DNA from: an uncultured Eubacterium sp.
GTDB taxonomy: Bacteria > Bacillota > Clostridia > Lachnospirales > Lachnospiraceae
Length of the DNA: 11,204 bases
Direction: 5' to 3'
Assembly: GCA_905236295.1 (NCBI GenBank)
Contig: CAJOQF010000066.1
Span: 1 to 11,204 of the forward strand
The notes beneath the pieces were generated by a model. It made no database searches. It was not told the origin of the DNA and worked only from the letters and a program-made list of their open reading frames with translations. Shown piece after piece: positions 1 through 7,010 of this stretch. Position 1 is the stretch's first letter. Every line of letters starts with the position of its first letter. The position numbers and the translations under genes were made by a program.

Positions 1-548
1 ATATTGCGGATAAGGTGATCGAGTTTTCAAAGGAAAATCCTGTGTTTGGAATCTGTGGCGGATATCAGATGCTTGGCATTTCGGTATCAGATCCATTCGG
101 CAGCGAGGCAAACACAGGAGAGGCACCAGGACTTGGCCTGCTTCCGATAAAGACTGTCATACAGCAGGAAAAGACAAGGGAACAGAAAGAAGGTATAATT
201 AACAGATTAGACGGGTTCTTTGAAGGTCTTAGCGGACTTGAGTATAAAGGCTATGAGATTCATATGGGAGAGTCAACTGTTGATGGAGAACATCCATCTG
301 CTCTTGTAAGCGACGGGAGAAATGTTTGCGGAACCTATGTGCATGGAATATTTGACCGTGCGGGGATAGCGGATGCAGTAGTATCGGCTATAGCAAAAAA
401 GAAGGGAATAAGGCTAGGGGAACCTTCATTTGTCGACAGTGATGTATTCAAAGACAGACAGTACGATAAGCTTGCCGACAGTATGAGAGAACATCTTGAT
501 ATGGAGTATATTTACAGTGTATTGAGAGAGGCGGATTGCAGTTTATGA
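1..548 (+). CDS. cobQ: Cobyric acid synthase, C-terminal part (5' end outside window)
   Basis: Partial gene, open at the left edge (reading frame begins at base 3), about 181 codons visible out of roughly 490-510 usual for the family. CobQ/CbiP uses glutamine and ATP to amidate the b, d, e and g carboxylates of adenosylcobyrinic acid a,c-diamide, giving adenosylcobyric acid in the cytosol. The visible part is the class I glutamine amidotransferase-like domain. The nucleophile Cys lies in GICGGYQMLG (Cys codon 54-56) and a conserved His in YVHGIFD (His codon 342-344). The tail MREHLDMEYIYSVL is the typical CobQ ending. The GTG at 15 is not a real start, because the frame is open upstream of it and the amidotransferase fold needs that sequence. 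The stop (546-548) overlaps the next gene's ATG by 4 nt, indicating translational coupling with cobU. Also called cbiP. Confidence 0.95.
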   Translation, partial: IADKVIEFSKENPVFGICGGYQMLGISVSDPFGSEANTGEAPGLGLLPIKTVIQQEKTREQKEGIINRLDGFFEGLSGLEYKGYEIHMGESTVDGEHPSALVSDGRNVCGTYVHGIFDRAGIADAVVSAIAKKKGIRLGEPSFVDSDVFKDRQYDKLADSMREHLDMEYIYSVLREADCSL

Positions 549-1063
549 TGATTCTTGTATATGGCGGAAGCGCCAGCGGCAAATCCGAATATGCGGAAGA
601 ATTGATCACAGCAATGGAATCCGATACCAGATATTATATTGCGACCATGCAGGCGAAGGATGATGAGAGTATAAGGCGCATAAACCGCCACAAGGATATG
701 AGACGTGATAAGCGTTTTACCACGGTGGAGCGATCAACGGATATAGATCTTGCACCGATAAAAGAATCGGGAAGCGGACTTCTTGAATGCATGACAAATC
801 TGTTGGCGAATGAAATGTTTTTAAAAAGCGGTATTGTGGATTCTGACAGGGTATCCGAAAAGATTGTCTCGGATACCCTGCGACTAAATAAAAGGCTTGA
901 TAATCTGGTTATTGTCTCCGGAAATGTATCATCAGCGGGAGCTGACTATGACGAGTACACTCTGGACTATATCAGAGCTTTGGAACTTATAAATACGAAA
1001 ATTGCGGAAGCGGCAGACCGTGTCTATGAGGTGGTCTGTGGGATTCCGATAAAGATAAAATAA
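545..1063 (+). CDS. cobU: Adenosylcobinamide kinase / adenosylcobinamide-phosphate guanylyltransferase (atypical C-terminal motif)
   Basis: CobU phosphorylates adenosylcobinamide with a nucleoside triphosphate and then transfers GMP from GTP, giving adenosylcobinamide-GDP for CobS. From the ATG at 545 the protein has 172 residues (Salmonella CobU about 180). Seen: Walker A GGSASGKS (residues 7-14), the RHK motif with His49 that aligns with the guanylylated His of Salmonella CobU, the acidic LLEC motif around Glu81, and the C-terminal AADRVYEVVCGIP block. Odd: the stretch usually reading (S/T)NEVGxGIVP, or a clostridial NEVFSDG-like form, reads SGNVSSAG, so the conserved Glu is missing. Start: ATG 545 forms a 4-nt ATGA overlap with the cobQ stop; an in-frame TTG at 536 is possible but less likely, and ATG 548 would also serve. 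A second, much shorter CobU-like gene lies at 2873. A perfect 12-bp inverted repeat sits inside this gene at 847-880. Confidence 0.9.
   Translation: MMILVYGGSASGKSEYAEELITAMESDTRYYIATMQAKDDESIRRINRHKDMRRDKRFTTVERSTDIDLAPIKESGSGLLECMTNLLANEMFLKSGIVDSDRVSEKIVSDTLRLNKRLDNLVIVSGNVSSAGADYDEYTLDYIRALELINTKIAEAADRVYEVVCGIPIKIK
847..880 (+). repeat. Perfect 12-bp inverted repeat inside cobU
   Basis: The arm CAGGGTATCCGA at 847-858 is followed by a 10-nt spacer and its exact reverse complement TCGGATACCCTG at 869-880. Both arms are coding (VSEKIVSDTL region of CobU). As RNA this would be a strong 12-bp stem with a 10-nt loop. No run of T follows, so it does not look like an intrinsic terminator. Function unknown. 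Confidence 0.85.
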
Positions 1064-1076
1064 CGAGGGAATTTAA

Positions 1077-1841
1077 ATGCACGTATTGAGATCGATGGCC
1101 ATTGCGTTTTCGATGTATTCTAAAATTCCGGTTCCCAATTTTGAGTGGGATAAAAAAGACTTACGTTATATGCTCTGTTTTTTTCCGCTCGTTGGTGTCG
1201 TGATAGGAGCATGCCTGTCTGTTTGGATGTGTTTTTGCTCATTTATAGGGATAGGAGCGATATTTAGGACAGCTGTGGGGTGCGTGATCCCGGTAATCAT
1301 AACCGGAGGTATACATGCGGACGGCTTTATCGATGTGTGTGATGCCCTTTCTTCACATAAATCGAGAGAAGAAAAATTAGTTATATTAAAAGATTCACAT
1401 ATAGGTGCGTTTGCGGTTATACTATTTGTAGTATATGCAGCGTTGTTTGCGGGTGGGATGTCAGAAATAAAAGACATGACCGTAATCTTTGTCGCATCGC
1501 TTGGATTTGTATTGTCAAGAGGTCTCAGTGCGTTGGCAGCAATGTGTTTTAAAGCGGCAAAGTCTGACGGAACCCTGTTTACATTTACGGAAGCGGCTGA
1601 CAGGAAAAAGACTTTTGCAATTGTGCTCTGTGAAAGTCTTGGTATTACCGTATGCATGATCTTGATAAACCCGATATACGGAGCTTTTGCTTCGGCGTCG
1701 GCTTATCTTACCTATCTGTATTATTTTTATAGATCGAGAAAAGAGTTTGGCGGCGTTACCGGAGATACAGCCGGATACTTCCTGTGCCTGTGCGAATGCG
1801 TGATGATTTTGGCGCTGGCTGTTATATCCCATTTTTTTTAA
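1077..1841 (+). CDS. cobS: Adenosylcobinamide-GDP ribazoletransferase (cobalamin synthase)
   Basis: CobS is an integral membrane enzyme that joins adenosylcobinamide-GDP to alpha-ribazole or alpha-ribazole-5'-phosphate, releasing GMP and forming adenosylcobalamin (phosphate). The 254-residue length is normal for the family. Seen: the family hallmark GGIHADGFIDVCDA at residues 77-90, whose acidic residues are thought to bind metal and GDP, and the second conserved block GGVTGDTAG starting at residue 225 with TGD at 228-230. Several hydrophobic segments occur (about residues 34-60, 62-77, 110-126, 134-153, 179-215 and the extreme C-terminus). The start ATG has a GAGGGA Shine-Dalgarno sequence at 1065-1070 with 6-nt spacing. 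It lies 13 nt downstream of cobU and 15 nt upstream of cobD, consistent with one transcript for nucleotide loop assembly. Confidence 0.95.
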   Translation: MHVLRSMAIAFSMYSKIPVPNFEWDKKDLRYMLCFFPLVGVVIGACLSVWMCFCSFIGIGAIFRTAVGCVIPVIITGGIHADGFIDVCDALSSHKSREEKLVILKDSHIGAFAVILFVVYAALFAGGMSEIKDMTVIFVASLGFVLSRGLSALAAMCFKAAKSDGTLFTFTEAADRKKTFAIVLCESLGITVCMILINPIYGAFASASAYLTYLYYFYRSRKEFGGVTGDTAGYFLCLCECVMILALAVISHFF

Positions 1842-1856
1842 AGGAAAGTTACAAAG

Positions 1857-2876
1857 ATGATTCACGGAGGAGATATATATAACAATAAGGTCATACTGGA
1901 TTTTTCTGTAAATGTTAATCCACTGGGGATGCCGGAGAGCGTAAAGACTGCATTATTTAACGCGGTTTCTGAGGCACATGTTTATCCGGATATTGAAAGT
2001 GCCGAATTAAGAAAAGAAATGTCGGCGTTTTTAGGTGTCAAAGAAGAGGCTTTAATATTTACAAACGGGGCATCGGAAGGGTTTATGTCCATCGTTCACG
2101 CACTTAAACCCAAAAAGGTTCTTATGACTGCACCGTCATTTTACGGATATGAATATGCCTCAAATGAGTGCGAAAAAACTTATTATTACCTCAAAGAAGA
2201 GGATGACTTCAGATTAACAGCAGATTTTCTTGATGCACTGGATGAAGATGTCGATATGGTGTTTTTGTGTAATCCGAACAATCCGACTTCATCTTCGGTT
2301 GAGGGTTCACTCGTAAAAGAGATACTTGATAAATGCGAAAGCCTCGGTATATATACGGTTCTTGATGAGAGTTTTAGTTTCTTCTGCGAAAGAGACAATT
2401 CCTGTATTGGCTTAACCCGGGAATACAAAAAGCTTATAATTGTCTCAAGTTTTACCAAGATATTTACCATACCGGGAGTTAGACTTGGAATATGCATAAA
2501 CTCTGATAAAGAGACTGTCTCCGGTATAAAGTCTAGTCTTCCGGAGTGGAATCTCTCCGTTTTTGCTCAGAGAGCCGGTATGGCTTGTGTAAAAGAAAAA
2601 GAGTTTATTGAAAAGACTCGTAAGACGGTGAAAAACGAGCGGACGTTTCTGGATGAGGGATTAAATAAGCTCGGAATACAGACGTTTGGTGGGGAAGCAA
2701 ATTTTATTCTGATAAAGACGGTGCCGGATCTCTATGAGAGACTTATTAAAAGAGAAATATTGATACGAGACTGCAGTAATTTTAAAGGCTTAGATAAGGG
2801 TTATTTTCGTCTGGCAGTCAGATCGCATAAGGAAAATGAAGAATTGCTTGAGATTCTTTCGGAGGTATTGAAATGA
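1857..2876 (+). CDS. cobD: L-threonine-O-3-phosphate decarboxylase (PLP-dependent)
   Basis: This fold-type I PLP enzyme decarboxylates L-threonine phosphate to (R)-1-amino-2-propanol phosphate, the linker that CbiB attaches to cobyric acid. It has 339 residues. Seen: the N-terminal HGGD, close to the usual HGGN of CobD; the CNPNNPTSS motif with Asn139; Asp170 in VLDESF, the residue expected to pair with the PLP pyridine nitrogen; the probable Schiff-base Lys201 in SSFTKIFTIPGVRLGI; and the C-terminal RLAVRS motif whose Arg would bind the substrate carboxylate. General histidinol-phosphate aminotransferases look similar, but the HGG start and the cob neighbours favour CobD. The start ATG follows AGGAAAG at 1842-1848. 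The stop overlaps the next gene by 4 nt (ATGA). The symbol follows Salmonella usage; cobD means cbiB in some other genomes. Confidence 0.92.
   Translation: MIHGGDIYNNKVILDFSVNVNPLGMPESVKTALFNAVSEAHVYPDIESAELRKEMSAFLGVKEEALIFTNGASEGFMSIVHALKPKKVLMTAPSFYGYEYASNECEKTYYYLKEEDDFRLTADFLDALDEDVDMVFLCNPNNPTSSSVEGSLVKEILDKCESLGIYTVLDESFSFFCERDNSCIGLTREYKKLIIVSSFTKIFTIPGVRLGICINSDKETVSGIKSSLPEWNLSVFAQRAGMACVKEKEFIEKTRKTVKNERTFLDEGLNKLGIQTFGGEANFILIKTVPDLYERLIKREILIRDCSNFKGLDKGYFRLAVRSHKENEELLEILSEVLK
2861..2865 (+). promoter_or_regulatory. Strong ribosome binding site for the short CobU-like gene
   Basis: GGAGG lies 7 nt before the ATG at 2873, inside the end of cobD. This consensus-strength site argues that the very short downstream reading frame is truly translated rather than being a remnant. 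Confidence 0.75.
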
Positions 2877-3163
2877 TACTTGTCGTTGGTGGTTATTCAC
2901 AGGGAAAGAGTGAGTTTGCGAACAAACAATTTAACTTGGAAAATATACTGCGGCTTGAGGAGTTTGAGGGAGATGTCTTTTCTTACGTGGAAACTCACCG
3001 GGATTGTGTTATTATCAGTGACGAGATAGGTTGCGGGGTTGTGCCGATAGAGGCAGAGAAGAGACAACGAATAGAGTATATCGGTCGCACCCAGATCGAG
3101 CTTGGCAAACGGGCAGATGAGGTGTGGAGAGTGGTCTGCGGTATCGGACATAGGATCAAATAA
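2873..3163 (+). CDS. Short CobU-like P-loop protein lacking the central region
   Basis: A 96-residue protein clearly related to CobU but about half its length. Seen: Walker A GGYSQGKS (residues 6-13), then almost directly the C-terminal half of CobU with a well-conserved SDEIGCGVVP motif (matching the NEVGxGIVP of Salmonella CobU) and the ending ADEVWRVVCGIGHRIK. Missing is the whole middle: the RHK motif with the guanylylated His and the LLEC acidic motif. It should therefore not be able to do the covalent GMP transfer of classical CobU alone. It is not a frameshift product: the frame is intact, has a GGAGG site, and overlaps the cobD stop by 4 nt. I recall similar short CobU-like proteins in clostridial cob operons, often labelled cobinamide kinase, but know of no biochemical proof. 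Possible roles are a partner subunit for the CobU encoded at 545, a kinase-only enzyme, or a regulator. Confidence 0.8.
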   Translation: MILVVGGYSQGKSEFANKQFNLENILRLEEFEGDVFSYVETHRDCVIISDEIGCGVVPIEAEKRQRIEYIGRTQIELGKRADEVWRVVCGIGHRIK

Positions 3164-3203
3164 TTGTATGATGTAAGTATATTTAATTGAAATGGAGAAA
3201 TTT
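3164..3203 (+). other. 40-nt spacer before cobC
   Basis: A short AT-rich gap between the CobU-like gene and the phosphatase gene. It holds the Shine-Dalgarno sequence of the next gene (GGAG at 3194-3197) and an upstream ATG at 3192 without a good binding site. I see no convincing promoter pair and no terminator hairpin. Confidence 0.6.
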
Positions 3204-3785
3204 ATGGAGATAGTATTAGTAAGGCATGGCGCTACAAAGATGAATGAGGAGAGAAGATTTGTCGGGATTACGGATGACCCGCTCTCTGAATCGGGAAGGG
3301 ATCTTCTTTCGGGATATGCCAATGATGGTATTTATCCAAAGATAGACAAACTTTTTGTCAGCCCCATGACCAGATGCAGACAGACTGCAGAGATTGTATT
3401 TTCGGGCTATGAACACAATGTCGTAGACAAATTCAAAGAGATGGATTTTGGGATCTTTGAGGGGAAATGCGGGGATGAGCTTGAAAAGGACGATTTCTTT
3501 ATAAAGTGGATGGAGAGCGAAGGAAAACTCCCTATTCCCGGAGGAGAGCTTCGAGATGACTTTATCGACAGATGCGCAAATGGATTTGAGGAGGCATTTG
3601 AGGATTTTCCCGAAGATGCGGATGTGGTAGGTTTCGTTGTACATGGCGGTACGATAATGGCTCTGCTTCACAGATTTTTGGGCACGCCGTTTTATAACTA
3701 TATTCCTAAAAACGGAAGAGGTTATATCTGTAAGGTTGAAAATACGGAAGATGGCATTAGATTTTCCGATTTAAGGGAGCTGTGA
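3204..3785 (+). CDS. cobC: Histidine-phosphatase family protein, probable alpha-ribazole-5'-phosphate phosphatase
   Basis: A 193-residue member of the histidine phosphatase (phosphoglycerate mutase-like) superfamily. In a cob operon the expected role is dephosphorylation of adenosylcobalamin-5'-phosphate or alpha-ribazole phosphate. Seen: the catalytic RHG motif (Arg7-His8-Gly9), the SPMTRCRQTA motif, the EMDFGIFEGK block, and the second catalytic His147 in VVHGGT. Start: GGAG at 3194-3197 is 6 nt before the ATG at 3204, whereas the ATG at 3192 has no binding site, so the shorter form is chosen. Its stop overlaps the cbiB start by one base (TGATG). The family is broad, so the substrate is inferred from the neighbours. 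Confidence 0.85.
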   Translation: MEIVLVRHGATKMNEERRFVGITDDPLSESGRDLLSGYANDGIYPKIDKLFVSPMTRCRQTAEIVFSGYEHNVVDKFKEMDFGIFEGKCGDELEKDDFFIKWMESEGKLPIPGGELRDDFIDRCANGFEEAFEDFPEDADVVGFVVHGGTIMALLHRFLGTPFYNYIPKNGRGYICKVENTEDGIRFSDLREL

Positions 3786-4810
3786 TGTTAGCTCATTTGA
3801 TCGCATTTTGCATTGGATTTATTCTTGATATGATATTTGCGGATCCGTACAGTTTTCCGCATCCGATTCTCTTTGTCGGGAAATTTATCAGTTTCCTTGA
3901 AAAGAAGCTTTTAACAGATTCCGATAAAAAGAATCTTCGTAGAGGAGTACTTTTAACGGTTGTTGTTGTTGCCTTCTTTAGTGCGATATATTTTGTTATA
4001 TCGTTTTTGACATACCGTATCAATATATGGTTTGGCATGGCTGTCGAGGCATTTTTGACCTACCAGCTCCTCGCCGCTAAAAGCCTTGAAAGAGAGAGCA
4101 TGAAGGTGTATGACAAGCTCGAAAACGGAACTATCGATGAGGCCAGATCTGCAGTGTCAATGATAGTTGGACGGGATACGAAAGCACTTGACAAACGGGG
4201 AGTGATAAAGGCTACGGTTGAGACCATTGCCGAGAATGCTTCGGATGGAGTCATAGCGCCGATGTTTTTTATGGCTATCGGAGGTCCGGTGCTTGGAATT
4301 TTTTACAAGGCGACCAACACTTTGGATTCGATGGTGGGCTACAAAAACGATAAATACCTGTATTTTGGAAGGGCGTCGGCAAAGTTTGATGATGTACTAA
4401 ACTTTATTCCGGCAAGGATCAGCGGTCTTTTGATGATAGTCGTTTCATATATCAATTCGGGTTTGTTTGGAAAGAGGTGTTTTTTTGGCAGAGCACTGTC
4501 AGGACGCGATGCTTTAAGGATATATAAAAGAGATCGAAATAAACATGCCTCTCCAAATTCGGCTCATACTGAGAGCGTGTGTGCCGGCGCTTTGCAGGTT
4601 CAGCTTGCAGGTGATGCCAGTTATTTTGGGAAAATATATAAGAAGCCGACTATCGGTGATGATATAAGACCTATTGAAACGGATGATATTAAGCGTGCAA
4701 ACAGACTGATGATCGCTTCGTCGGTATTGTTTTTGATCATAGCGTTGGCGGTCATGTCTATAATAACGCTTATTATGATAAACTATTATTTGGAAATTCT
4801 TTATATGTAA
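3785..4810 (+). CDS. cbiB: Adenosylcobinamide-phosphate synthase (membrane)
   Basis: CbiB is a membrane protein that attaches aminopropanol phosphate (the CobD product) to the f-propionate of adenosylcobyric acid. It has 341 residues, about the family length. Seen: an N-terminal hydrophobic helix followed by FADPYSFPHP and a downstream Gly, as is typical; the central block GRDTKALDK...TVETIAENASDGVIAPMFF; and the conserved ATNTLDSMVGYKNDKY region. Hydrophobic segments lie at about residues 3-20, 52-76, 155-178, 213-233 and 309-335. Start: ATG 3785 with GGGAG at 3775-3779, overlapping the cobC stop by one base; the GTG at 3782 is a less likely alternative. It follows cobD, cobU, cobS and cobC, completing a nucleotide-loop/linker block, and lies 6 nt before cbiD. 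Confidence 0.95.
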   Translation: MLAHLIAFCIGFILDMIFADPYSFPHPILFVGKFISFLEKKLLTDSDKKNLRRGVLLTVVVVAFFSAIYFVISFLTYRINIWFGMAVEAFLTYQLLAAKSLERESMKVYDKLENGTIDEARSAVSMIVGRDTKALDKRGVIKATVETIAENASDGVIAPMFFMAIGGPVLGIFYKATNTLDSMVGYKNDKYLYFGRASAKFDDVLNFIPARISGLLMIVVSYINSGLFGKRCFFGRALSGRDALRIYKRDRNKHASPNSAHTESVCAGALQVQLAGDASYFGKIYKKPTIGDDIRPIETDDIKRANRLMIASSVLFLIIALAVMSIITLIMINYYLEILYM

Positions 4811-4816
4811 TTATTT

Positions 4817-5917
4817 ATGAGACATGGTTTTACGACGGGCAGTTGTGCGGCTGCTGCCTCAAAGGCTGCCGCATACATGCTTCTTTTCGGAAAAGATAAG
4901 AATTCCATAACGATCACTACTCCAAAGGGGCTTGATTTTAAAGCCGAAATACTGGAGACAGTCCGTGGTGAAAAGAGTGTCAAATGCGCTGTCAGAAAAG
5001 ATGGCGGAGATGATCCGGATGTCACGACGGGCGCCCTGATCTTTGCGGAAGTAAGTATCAGTGACACTGCCGGAATAAGCATAGATGGCGGTGTGGGCGT
5101 CGGAAGAGTGACAGCAAGGGGACTTGACCAGCCAGTTGGCAATGCAGCCATCAATCATGTTCCAAGAGAGATGATCGAAAAAGAGGTCAGGGAGATTGTA
5201 GATATTTCCGGATATGAGGGGGGGCTTGATATTATAATCAGTGTTCCTGAGGGTGAGGAAATAGCTAAGAGGACTTTTAACCCGCGCCTTGGCATAGTCG
5301 GTGGGATATCGATAATCGGTACTAGCGGTGTGGTAGAGCCTATGAGTAAACAGGCTATCATTGACACTATAAGGGTTGAACTCAACATGAAAAAAGAGGA
5401 GGGATACTCTACCGCCTTTATAAGCCCGGGCAACTACGGCCTTGATTTTATGAAAAGTGCATACGGCTATGATCTCGACAGAAGCGTGAAATGCTCCAAT
5501 TTTATCGGAGAGACCATAGATGCGATCGTTGAATTGGGATTTGAATCGGTTCTTCTGACCGGACATATCGGAAAGCTTATCAAGGTGGCGGGAGGCATAA
5601 TGAACACACATTCCCGTGAATCCGATTCGCGAATGGAGCTGATCGCCGCTTTTGCCTCAAAATACGGAGCTTCATCGGGGGAAGTAAATCAAATCCTGGA
5701 TTGCCTTACTACCGAGGAGGCGCTTAGCGTAGTAAAAAATGCCGGGATATTGCAGGATGTTATGAACTATGCGGTCTCAAGGATAATCTATTATCTTGAC
5801 AAACGCGCAATGGGAAAACTGAAAATAGAATGTATTTTGTATTCCAATGATTTCGGAGAACTTGCAAAAAGTGACAAAGCTTTAGAACTGTTGGAGGGTG
5901 GTATGTATGGATTATAG
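4817..5917 (+). CDS. cbiD: Cobalt-precorrin-5B (C1)-methyltransferase
   Basis: CbiD transfers a methyl group from S-adenosylmethionine to C1 of cobalt-precorrin-5B, giving cobalt-precorrin-6A. It is a marker of the anaerobic B12 route. The 366-residue length is normal. Seen: the hallmark N-terminus RHGFTTGSCAAAASKAA, the TTGALIFAEV region, GLDQPVGNAAINHVPR, the GGISIIGTSGVVEPMS block, and the C-terminal GHIGKLIKVAGGIMNTHSR motif. The start at 4817 fits the family N-terminus exactly. No good Shine-Dalgarno sequence is visible: the 6-nt gap after the cbiB stop is AT only and the nearest purine run ends about 20 nt upstream. Translation probably depends on ribosomes finishing cbiB. The gene overlaps cbiG by 11 nt. 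Confidence 0.96.
   Translation: MRHGFTTGSCAAAASKAAAYMLLFGKDKNSITITTPKGLDFKAEILETVRGEKSVKCAVRKDGGDDPDVTTGALIFAEVSISDTAGISIDGGVGVGRVTARGLDQPVGNAAINHVPREMIEKEVREIVDISGYEGGLDIIISVPEGEEIAKRTFNPRLGIVGGISIIGTSGVVEPMSKQAIIDTIRVELNMKKEEGYSTAFISPGNYGLDFMKSAYGYDLDRSVKCSNFIGETIDAIVELGFESVLLTGHIGKLIKVAGGIMNTHSRESDSRMELIAAFASKYGASSGEVNQILDCLTTEEALSVVKNAGILQDVMNYAVSRIIYYLDKRAMGKLKIECILYSNDFGELAKSDKALELLEGGMYGL
5893..5897 (+). promoter_or_regulatory. Ribosome binding site deciding the cbiG start
   Basis: GGAGG lies 9 nt before the ATG at 5907, inside the 3' end of cbiD. It favours ATG 5907 over the in-frame GTG at 5898, which overlaps the site itself. Confidence 0.75.
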
Positions 5918-7010
5918 TATTATCTGTTTCACCAAAAAAGGTTTAAAGGCAGCGAAAAAAGTCTCGGATCTGATTACCAAAAAAGGTGGTAAGGGTTTTG
6001 AACTCTACGTAAAATCCACCCGTGTCGAAGAATGTGATGATTTTACAAAGACCGACCTAAGTGTTTCGGACTGGGCGAGTGAGGCTATGAGAAGAAAGCG
6101 GGTACTGCTTTTTGTCGGAGCCTGCGGTATAGCGATCAGGGCTATTGCACCACATATCGAAAGTAAATTATCCGACAGTCCGGTGCTTGTCGTTGATGAA
6201 GATGCCAGGTTTGTCATCCCGCTTCTTTCGGGGCATTACGGAAGGGCTAATGAGATTGCGAAAAGAATGGCAGCCGATCTGGGGGCGATCGCGGTAGTGA
6301 CCACTGCGACCGATATAAACGAGAAGTTTGCGATTGATGTCTTTGCCAGGAAAAACGGCCTTGCGATAACCGACAAGGATAGTATAAAGGTGATATCTTC
6401 AAAGATTCTTGCCGGAGAGAGAATAGTGCTTGCCGTCGATAATGAGAGGATCACCGAGGATTCGAAAATCCCAGACGAGGTAAATGTTGTTCCAAGATTT
6501 CGCTCGATGTATGATGCGACAAAGGCAGGATTTGCGGACGAAAGAGTAGATGTCACTATCGGCAAGACTTCAAACGGGGCGACCATGCATCTGAAACCCC
6601 TTAAATATGTTGTGGGTGTCGGATGCAGAAAAGACACAGACCCTGCGATATTAAAAAAGTTTGTTGACGGCATACTGGCAGATAATGATATTGATATATC
6701 GGATGTGCTGTGTATTGCCTCAATTGACCTTAAAGCGGATGAGAGAGCGCTCATTGATTACTCAAATGATAATAAGCTGCCGTTTTTTACTTTTACATCT
6801 GATGAACTACAAAGGATTTCCGGTGAATTTACATCTTCTGTATTTGTAAAAGAAACTACCGGTGTGGATAATGTGTGTGAGAGAGCTGCAATTTGTGCAT
6901 GTAACGAGTATGAGGATGGAGCTGAACTTATCCTTAAAAAAGTTTCGGATAACGGCATAACGGCAGCAATAGCAAAGAGAGATTGGAGAATTAAATTTTA
7001 TGGAGAATAA
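5907..7010 (+). CDS. cbiG: Cobalt-precorrin-5A hydrolase
   Basis: CbiG opens the delta-lactone of cobalt-precorrin-5A and releases the C20 carbon as acetaldehyde, giving cobalt-precorrin-5B, the CbiD substrate. It has 367 residues from ATG 5907. Seen: an N-terminal domain (about 1-65); the central CbiG signature FVGACGIAIRAIAPHI from residue 69 and the SGHYGRANEIA block with Gly109-His110; the VVTTATDIN stretch; a variable middle; and the conserved C-terminal domain opening with VVGVGCRKDTD near residue 235 and ending in the FVKETTGVDNVCERAA block. All three expected regions are present in order. It overlaps cbiD upstream and cbiH downstream by 11 nt each, so the three are probably translated in a coupled way. 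CbiD and CbiG act in adjoining steps, and some organisms carry them fused. Confidence 0.95.
   Translation: MDYSIICFTKKGLKAAKKVSDLITKKGGKGFELYVKSTRVEECDDFTKTDLSVSDWASEAMRRKRVLLFVGACGIAIRAIAPHIESKLSDSPVLVVDEDARFVIPLLSGHYGRANEIAKRMAADLGAIAVVTTATDINEKFAIDVFARKNGLAITDKDSIKVISSKILAGERIVLAVDNERITEDSKIPDEVNVVPRFRSMYDATKAGFADERVDVTIGKTSNGATMHLKPLKYVVGVGCRKDTDPAILKKFVDGILADNDIDISDVLCIASIDLKADERALIDYSNDNKLPFFTFTSDELQRISGEFTSSVFVKETTGVDNVCERAAICACNEYEDGAELILKKVSDNGITAAIAKRDWRIKFYGE

Noticed and set aside
1166..1865. Two - strand open frames (163 and 116 codons) opposite cobS
   Set aside because: cobS is certain from its motifs; these are shadow frames with no recognisable protein features.
2873..3163. 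Short CobU-like gene as a pseudogene or frameshifted copy
   Set aside because: The frame is intact with a consensus binding site, a coupled start and a well-preserved C-terminal motif; the missing middle is a clean internal absence rather than decay.
3164..3203. Possible promoter in the AT-rich gap before cobC
   Set aside because: A TATATT-like stretch exists near 3178, but no matching -35 element at proper spacing, and neighbouring junctions indicate read-through transcription.
3984..4003. Inverted repeat CGATATA/TATATCG in cbiB
   Set aside because: Only 7 bp and AT-rich; several such repeats are expected by chance in 11 kb.
4859..5611. A 250-codon open frame on the - strand opposite cbiD
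   Set aside because: It lies fully within a gene of certain identity, its translation resembles no family I know and is rich in Ser, Tyr and His as expected from antisense of coding DNA, and it has no clear initiation context.
6661..6849. A 62-codon + strand frame inside cbiG in another register
   Set aside because: Out of frame within a conserved CbiG C-terminal domain; no binding site and no recognisable product.
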